Shown here: positions 40,147 through 46,227 of the stretch, piece after piece
How positions within the stretch are numbered: the first letter of the stretch is position 1
How the letters are laid out: every line of letters starts with the position of its first letter
NCBI GenBank assembly: GCA_030674455.1
Contig: JAUSGQ010000017.1
Coordinates: forward strand, 1-54,266
Direction of reading: 5' to 3'
DNA: 54,266 bases
DNA from: a bacterium
Lineage (GTDB): Bacteria > Patescibacteriota > Minisyncoccia > Phycocordibacterales > UBA2100
Notes under the pieces: generated by a model
Database searches by the model: none
What the model was told of the DNA's origin: nothing
What the model saw: the letters and a program-made list of their open reading frames with translations, nothing else
Program-made: the position numbers and the translations under genes

Positions 40147-40800
40147 TCACATTTCTACGCGAATTGCGTTCCAAATCTCATCAACGGGAATTGCTCCTTC
40201 GCGCAAAATTATCGGTTCCTTCCCGACTAAATCTACTACCGTAGAAGGCTGCTGTTCATTTCTGTGGGCGGGTAGAACCCCGGCATCAATCGCCAGGTCT
40301 ACATCCTTCGTTCTAAGTCCGAACTGTTTCAAAATCGCGCTTAAGGTGCGTTCTGCTTTATGTCCGCTTAGATTTGCGCTCGTAGTCGTGATGGGCTTCC
40401 CGAATTTCTTGGCGAGCGCGAGGCAAAACGGATTGTCAGGAATTCGAAAACCGATTTTTTTCGTTCTCTTCGCGATACCTGTTTTTATTCCCTTTTTCTT
40501 TCCCAGTATCAGCGTAAGAGGCCCCGGCAGAAATTCTTTTGCGAGCATACGCGCCATGTCGGGTATTTCCGCATACTGCTCCATCATTTTCATATCCGCG
40601 ACGATCGTATGAATCGGCTTCCTCTCATCGCGTCCTTTTATTTGATATATCTTGCCGACTGCCTTATCCGAAAGCGCATCCGCCCCGAGCCCATAGAGAG
40701 TGTCGGTGGGGTAAATCACAACGCCTCCCCCACGAACCACCTTCACTGCTTCTTTCACGCATGCATTTAAACCATGCTTTTTTAGGTTCAAGACTTCCAT
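40147..40800 (-). CDS. tsaC: L-threonylcarbamoyladenylate synthase (Sua5/YwlC/YrdC)
   Basis: GGVVIYPTDTLYGLGADALSDKAVGKIYQIKGRDERKP...LPGPLTLIL...ITTTSANLSG. Confidence 0.93.
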   Translation of the reverse strand: MEVLNLKKHGLNACVKEAVKVVRGGGVVIYPTDTLYGLGADALSDKAVGKIYQIKGRDERKPIHTIVADMKMMEQYAEIPDMARMLAKEFLPGPLTLILGKKKGIKTGIAKRTKKIGFRIPDNPFCLALAKKFGKPITTTSANLSGHKAERTLSAILKQFGLRTKDVDLAIDAGVLPAHRNEQQPSTVVDLVGKEPIILREGAIPVDEIWNAIRVEM

Positions 40801-40869
40801 ATTTCAATTATCCACCATTCTTAGGAATTCCACACATAACCGTACCATTGAATGGTATCGTGTACGTTA

Positions 40870-41565
40870 ATGCTCTCTAAATGGCAACATGTAAAGCAGC
40901 GCGCCATAAGTATGCGGCGACACGGCGCATCCGTTCGTGACATTGAAAAGCGGCTGGGCATCCGACGTTCGACATTGAGCTATTGGTTCACAAAAGTGCC
41001 GTTATCAAAACATCATCTTAGACTCCTCAAGAAGCGAGCCGACAAAGCTCTTGTTAAAGCCCGTGTCCAAGCGGTGAAGTGGCACAATGCGAGAAAACGT
41101 GAACGGGTCGCGTTAGCAGAAAACGAAGCTCGACAAAGTTTGTCAAAATTAAATCTGGAGCAAATCGAACTCCTTGAACTCGCACTGGCTATGCTATATC
41201 TCGGAGAAGGTGCGAAAAAGAATAGCCAAACCTCATTGGGTAATTCTAGTCCTGAGATTCTGGCATTTTTTGTGCATGCATTACAAAAGCTCTATGGAGC
41301 AACTGCATCAGACTTCAAATGTTACCTGCACCTTAGGGCTGATCAAAACCAGCGTGAGCTGCGAAGATTTTGGTCGCGAACACTAGGTATACCCGAATCG
41401 AGGTTCGGCAAGACCCTCGTTGATCATCGCACGCAGGGCTCATCTACATATCCAAACTACAAAGGAGTCTGCGCGGTAACCTACTCTCGAGTGGCCGTTA
41501 AGCGTAAATTGTTATATATTGCCGATGTATTCTGCAGCCACGTTGCAGAAAATATGCGCGGTTAG
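40870..41565 (+). CDS. HTH protein with LAGLIDADG-like/WhiA-like C-terminal region; stop codon lies inside tRNA-Val
   Basis: MRRHGASVRDIEKRLGIRRSTLSYWFT...ELALAMLYLGEGAKKNSQTSLGNSSPEILAFFVHALQKLYG...GVCAVTYSRVAVKRKLLYIADVF. Confidence 0.6.
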   Translation: MLSKWQHVKQRAISMRRHGASVRDIEKRLGIRRSTLSYWFTKVPLSKHHLRLLKKRADKALVKARVQAVKWHNARKRERVALAENEARQSLSKLNLEQIELLELALAMLYLGEGAKKNSQTSLGNSSPEILAFFVHALQKLYGATASDFKCYLHLRADQNQRELRRFWSRTLGIPESRFGKTLVDHRTQGSSTYPNYKGVCAVTYSRVAVKRKLLYIADVFCSHVAENMRG

Positions 41566-41627
41566 CTCAGTGGTAGAGCGTCTCGTTGACGTCGAGAAGG
41601 CCGAAGGATCGTTCCCTTCACCGCGCA
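41556..41627 (+). tRNA. tRNA-Val (GAC)
   Basis: GCGCGGTTAGCTCAGTGGTAGAGCGTCTCGttGACgtCGAGAAGGCCGAAGGATCGTTCCCTTCACCGCGCA. Confidence 0.92.
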
Positions 41628-41632
41628 CAAAT

Positions 41633-42367
41633 TCATTGGCCACCCAATCCGGCAACTGTTTTTTGCGCCAATTCGAGACAATGCTCAAGCCGTTCGGTAA
41701 TATCGCTTTCTTTAAGACGGATGACATGCCAACCGTTCTGCTTTAGGAATTTATCTTTGAGCTTGTCTTTTTCTAACTGTACTCCGGAATGCGCTTTGAG
41801 GTTGTCGCATTCAATGGCGATTCGGCCGTTTCGGCAGAAGACCACTAAATCAAGCCGGTACCGCTTGCCGCCTTTAGATATATTAAATTCCTTTTCTGTT
41901 TTGATACCAAGCCGGCGCAATCCCCTCTCAATAATTTGCTCTGTGGGCGCAACGCCGTACAGCTCTAAAATATCGCCCGCTTTGAGCAAAGATTTCAGCG
42001 TCGTAAACCCGAAAGAGACTCGGCGTGGGATGATATTTTTTATTGGGTATGCAAGCTTTTTTACCCACGCCAATTCAATCCTCAAATAATTATCGTTCGC
42101 CCGCGGGTGATGTTTTTCTTTCGGCAGCAAATCAATTCTTTTAGCAGTCTGACTGCTACGTACGCGCGCATAATATTGAACGCGCTTGCCAAATCTTCCA
42201 AACTCTGCCGGCTGATAAAAAGCCAAGTGAGTGAATTTCCGCCTCGGCAGATACGCAACCGGAATTCTGTACCAATGTTCTTTTAATAATATTCGGAGGT
42301 CTCTCTTGTCTTTCAATACGCAGACCAAAACTGTTTTCTTACGTTTGGGTTTTTCAATCTTGCTCAT
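41633..42367 (-). CDS. DUF559/Vsr-like PD-(D/E)XK endonuclease-domain protein
   Basis: RLGIKTEKEFNISKGGKRYRLDLVVFCRNGRIAIECDNLKAHSGVQLEKDKLKDKFLKQNGWHVIRLKESDI. Confidence 0.7.
   Translation of the reverse strand: MSKIEKPKRKKTVLVCVLKDKRDLRILLKEHWYRIPVAYLPRRKFTHLAFYQPAEFGRFGKRVQYYARVRSSQTAKRIDLLPKEKHHPRANDNYLRIELAWVKKLAYPIKNIIPRRVSFGFTTLKSLLKAGDILELYGVAPTEQIIERGLRRLGIKTEKEFNISKGGKRYRLDLVVFCRNGRIAIECDNLKAHSGVQLEKDKLKDKFLKQNGWHVIRLKESDITERLEHCLELAQKTVAGLGGQ
42142..42158. repeat. GTCTGAC-core palindrome (singlet) in frame in the DUF559-like gene
   Basis: TAGCAGTCTGACTGCTA; encodes RSSQTAK. Confidence 0.8.
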
Positions 42368-42479
42368 GTTGATAATCCCAATCTACTAATGATACGAATA
42401 CTGCGAATGGCTACAAATATGCCTATCCCTAATTAGTAGTAATTTGTAGATTGGAATGCATACGTAGATTGGTACATTT

Positions 42480-44351
42480 TTATTTCATCTTTGGCATCGG
42501 CTCTTTTTCTTCGTCATCCCTTCCGGCTTCTTCCTCGGCTTCTATGAGGGTCGCATCAAGTTCTTCCGGCTCGGGCTCTTCCCTGAATCCTCCGGCCTGG
42601 ATTTTCCAAAGTTTTTGATATAGCCCCTTGTCTTCGAGCAGTTGCTGATGCGTTCCTTCGGCGACTATACTTCCTTTTTCCAAAACTATAATCCTGTCCA
42701 TTTTCATTATCGTTGAGAGTCGGTGGGCTATCACAATCACGGTCTTATCTTTCATCAATGTTTCGAGTGCATCTTGAATGAGCGCTTCGGATTCCGAATC
42801 CAAGCTTGATGTCGCCTCATCCAACAAGAGTATCGGCGCGTTTTTGAGGATTGCTCTCGCGATAGCCACGCGCTGGCGCTCTCCGCCCGAGAGCTTGATG
42901 CCACGCTCGCCTACATACGTGCCGTAACCCTGATTCAAATTTGAAATAAATTCGTGGCAATGCGCTTTTTTCGCCGCCTCAATCACCTCTTCATCGGTCG
43001 CGTCGCGCCGGCCATAGCGAATGTTTTCCATAAGCGGACGGTGGAACAAAACGGGTTCTTGCGGGACGAATGCAACCGCCTCGCGCAAGCTGTCCTGCGT
43101 AACTTTCGATATATTCTGCCCATCGATTGCGATACTCCCGCCCTTGATATCAAACATTCGCAGGAGCAGTTTTGTGATGGTGGATTTCCCCGCGCCCGAA
43201 TGTCCCACTAGTCCCACTTTTTCTTTCGATTTAATTTGCAAATTAAGTCCCGAAAGAAGAGGCGCGGAACTGAACGAAAATTGCACATCCTTGAATTCGA
43301 TTTCGCCATTCTTAACCTTTAGCGGCGGAGCGCCCTCTGGGTCGCGCACATCGTGCTTTTGCTCCAAGATGTAGACCATCTCGCTCGAATCGGCAAGTGC
43401 GTCGTAGAAGCGGCGCAATTCGCGGTTGATGCTGACGAGCCGGTCGAACGTCGTCATGAGATACGCCTGTATCAGAACAAAATCTCCGATGGTCAGCATT
43501 CCCTTTCCCCAATAAATAGTAGCGACCCACAGCAGAAGCACCTCAATGGCTATCATGAAAAATCCGATGCCTGACCATATCCAGTTGTCGGCAAGCCACG
43601 AGCGAAGCGTCGCTTTGCGCCATATATTTACAACTCCTTTAAACAAGCCGAGCTCGTGCCGGCTCCCTGAAAAAAGCATTATGGTCGGATGATTTGAGAT
43701 GGCATCGGCTAGCGTGCCAGTGATTCTCGTGTCTGCTTCTGCGCGCGCGGCGCGCACAGGCTGGCGAAGCTTGGCGACGTAGATCTGAAATGCCATAAAA
43801 AGCACCGACCAGACGCCGAGCGCGATACCCAAAATAGGGTTGCGTAGAAATAGAACCGTGACGGCGCCGCAGACGAATAAAAAGGTCGGGAAAAATTGCA
43901 AAGCGATGGCATCGAACATGACCTCGAAAGCGCGCGCGAATTTGCTCACGCGATGCGTGAGAGAACCGGCAAAATTCGATGTGAAGAAATTGTATGAGTG
44001 GCCTATAAGATATTCGAACGCGTTCGAAAATAAATTGGTCATCACGCGCGCCTCAAGATAAATGTTGCTGAAGTCCTGAAGCCGCCGCATCGCCCAGCTC
44101 GCGAGCCAAATGAGCGCAATGATAACGATGATGCCAAAAAGCTGGCTGACCAATGCCGCGCTCGGAGTCTTGGATGCCAGCACGTTAAAAAACTCTTTCA
44201 AATACCACGGAGCGGCAAGGTCTGCCACCTGTAGGCCGACTACTCCGAGAAACACCAGAAAAATGAAGCTCGGGTATCGAATCACGCTCCGGTAATAAGT
44301 GCGCAAAACCTGGCCGGAAGTGGCGTATTTCTTCTTTGGGGCATCGTCCAT
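42480..44351 (-). CDS. ABC transporter, fused permease/ATPase (MsbA/LmrA type)
   Basis: GHSGAGKSTITKLLLRMFD, LSGGERQRVAIARAILKNAPILLLDEATSSLDSESE, VIVIAHRLSTI. Confidence 0.95.
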   Translation of the reverse strand: MDDAPKKKYATSGQVLRTYYRSVIRYPSFIFLVFLGVVGLQVADLAAPWYLKEFFNVLASKTPSAALVSQLFGIIVIIALIWLASWAMRRLQDFSNIYLEARVMTNLFSNAFEYLIGHSYNFFTSNFAGSLTHRVSKFARAFEVMFDAIALQFFPTFLFVCGAVTVLFLRNPILGIALGVWSVLFMAFQIYVAKLRQPVRAARAEADTRITGTLADAISNHPTIMLFSGSRHELGLFKGVVNIWRKATLRSWLADNWIWSGIGFFMIAIEVLLLWVATIYWGKGMLTIGDFVLIQAYLMTTFDRLVSINRELRRFYDALADSSEMVYILEQKHDVRDPEGAPPLKVKNGEIEFKDVQFSFSSAPLLSGLNLQIKSKEKVGLVGHSGAGKSTITKLLLRMFDIKGGSIAIDGQNISKVTQDSLREAVAFVPQEPVLFHRPLMENIRYGRRDATDEEVIEAAKKAHCHEFISNLNQGYGTYVGERGIKLSGGERQRVAIARAILKNAPILLLDEATSSLDSESEALIQDALETLMKDKTVIVIAHRLSTIMKMDRIIVLEKGSIVAEGTHQQLLEDKGLYQKLWKIQAGGFREEPEPEELDATLIEAEEEAGRDDEEKEPMPKMK

Positions 44352-44422
44352 GTTAGATTTTGTTACGAGTAAAACGAGTTACCTGCCCGCCGAAGCTTCG
44401 GCGCAGGCGGGGAAAATCTTAC

Positions 44423-44452
44423 ACCCAGCACCTTTCGCGAAAGGTGCTGGGT
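44423..44452. repeat. CCCAGCACCTTT perfect 30-bp palindrome
   Basis: ACCCAGCACCTTTCGCGAAAGGTGCTGGGT. Confidence 0.9.
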
Positions 44453-44593
44453 AAAGAAATAGTAATTCATTTCATTCATAACGATTTCTTTATCCTAGCG
44501 TACTAAAACCCTTTGGGCTATTTGCTGGCGCACTATCTTTTGTGGTGGTTTTGGGTGTAGGATGCCGACTAGTTCATCAACCAGGAGACCACG

Positions 44594-44776
44594 ATGAGAG
44601 AACGGATGGTGTGGCTCCTGCTGGGTGTGGGAGTCGCGATGTTGGGACTCGACAGATTTATGGTCGAGTTCCTAAAAGAAGAATCGTCGCCGACTGTGTT
44701 AGGCGTCGGCATCGGAATGATTATCTCCGGATTGATCGTACTTTTCCGGAGGATTTCCAAGGGCGAGGATTATTAA
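44594..44776 (+). CDS. Small membrane protein
   Basis: SD-like ccaggagacc upstream; MRERMVWLLLGVGVAMLGLDRFMVEFLK...IGMIISGLIVLFRRI. Confidence 0.55.
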   Translation: MRERMVWLLLGVGVAMLGLDRFMVEFLKEESSPTVLGVGIGMIISGLIVLFRRISKGEDY

Positions 44777-44874
44777 TCGCCCACCGGCTGCTCACTACGC
44801 AGTCGGTACTTTTTTAAGACGCTGGTTCAGATAAAAAGTGGTAATTTATTTTATGCTGTGTACTATCACTACCG

Positions 44875-46185
44875 ATGAGAATATTAGGTATCGAAACTTC
44901 TTGCGATGAATCAGCCGTCTGCTTAATTGATGCAGAAGGCAGTTTTGGCAGCGATTTTCAATTTAAAGTTCTAGGAAATTCTCTTAATTCGCAAATTGCT
45001 ATACACGCGCAATACGGGGGCGTTTTTCCTAATCTCGCAAAACGAGAGCACGCCAAAAACCTCGTTCCACTTCTTGAACAAACACTTAGTGAAGCAGGAA
45101 TGAGTTTAGATACATATACCGATATATCTGCATATGCGGATAAACTCCGGGAAATTCTTGCGCGGGAGCCGGAACTTTATACTCAACTATTAGACTTTTT
45201 TAGTAAAAACACGAAACGCGAACATTCCAACATTCTGCAGAATGTTGGAATGTTGCAAAAGCCGGAAATAGACGCTATTGCCGTTACGGTCGGCCCAGGG
45301 CTTGAACCGGCTTTGTGGGTCGGGATTAATTTCGCTCGGGCGTTATCTCTGGTGTGGAATATCCCCATCGTGGCCGTTAATCATATGGAAGGACACTTCG
45401 TCAGCGCGCTTCTGCGCGATGACGAAGGTTTCAGGTTTCAGGTTTCAGGAAATAGTGAAATCAATACCAAAACCTATAACCTAGAACCTATAACCTATCC
45501 CCTGCTTGCGCTTCTGATTTCCGGAGGACACACGGAATTGGTTCTCTCATCAAAGTTACACGATTATAAAATTCTGGGTGCCACGCGCGATGACGCCGTC
45601 GGCGAAGCGTTCGACAAAGTCGCTCGTCTGCTTGGGCTTCCGTATCCCGGCGGAGCAGAACTTTCTGCCCTCGCAGAAAGAGCGCGAAAGTCCCATGAGA
45701 TGTCATCTCAATCCATTGAGATGACATCTCACTGGATGTTACCTAGACCGATGCTCCACGACAAAACACTGGACTTTTCTTTCGCGGGGCTCAAAACGGC
45801 TGTTTTGCGACTGGTGGAGGCCGAAGGTTCCAGAAGGTCAGACCTTCCTGGAAGGTCTGACCTTCTGGAATTCAGGATGCAGATAGCACGCGAATTTGAA
45901 GATGCCGTTACAGAAGTTCTTGTCGCGAAAACAATGAAAGCCGTGGACGAATACGGTGTGCAAACAGTAGTGGTCGGAGGCGGGGTTTCCGCAAACGGCT
46001 TTATTAAGTCTCGCATCGCTGAAGCTTTGGAAAAAGCGGGCTTGCCTCGCCCGCTCGTTCCATCGCGCGAACTCGCAACAGACAACGCAATTATGATTGC
46101 CCTTGCCGGATACTTTCGAGCAAAAAATCGGGATTTCGTAAATCCCGACATGCTGAAAGCGAATGGAAATCTAAAACTCGCCTAA
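44875..46185 (+). CDS. tsaD: tRNA N6-threonylcarbamoyladenosine transferase with four in-frame repeat insertions
   Basis: ILGIETSCDESAVCLID, AQYGGVFPNLAKREHAKNLVPLLEQ, IDAIAVTVGPGLEPALWVGINFA, NHMEGH, LLISGGHTELVL, DAVGEAFDKVARLLGLPYPGG, VVGGGVSANGFI. Confidence 0.96.
   Translation: MRILGIETSCDESAVCLIDAEGSFGSDFQFKVLGNSLNSQIAIHAQYGGVFPNLAKREHAKNLVPLLEQTLSEAGMSLDTYTDISAYADKLREILAREPELYTQLLDFFSKNTKREHSNILQNVGMLQKPEIDAIAVTVGPGLEPALWVGINFARALSLVWNIPIVAVNHMEGHFVSALLRDDEGFRFQVSGNSEINTKTYNLEPITYPLLALLISGGHTELVLSSKLHDYKILGATRDDAVGEAFDKVARLLGLPYPGGAELSALAERARKSHEMSSQSIEMTSHWMLPRPMLHDKTLDFSFAGLKTAVLRLVEAEGSRRSDLPGRSDLLEFRMQIAREFEDAVTEVLVAKTMKAVDEYGVQTVVVGGGVSANGFIKSRIAEALEKAGLPRPLVPSRELATDNAIMIALAGYFRAKNRDFVNPDMLKANGNLKLA
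45221..45254. repeat. tsaD insertion 1: 34-bp perfect palindrome
   Basis: AACATTCCAACATTC-tgca-GAATGTTGGAATGTT. Confidence 0.95.
45425..45498. repeat. tsaD insertion 2: two-part phrase repeat
   Basis: aggtttcaggtttcaggtttcagg...aaacctataacctagaacctataacctat. Confidence 0.9.
45696..45731. repeat. tsaD insertion 3: REPIN-like doublet
   Basis: TGAGATGTCATCTCA-atccat-TGAGATGACATCTCA. Confidence 0.95.
45828..45870. repeat. tsaD insertion 4: 43-bp perfect hairpin/doublet
   Basis: TTCCAGAAGGTCAGACCTTCC-t-GGAAGGTCTGACCTTCTGGAA. Confidence 0.95.
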
Positions 46186-46227
46186 TACCCGTTTGGCCTT
46201 ACTTTAGCGACGGGTTACTATGTCGAA

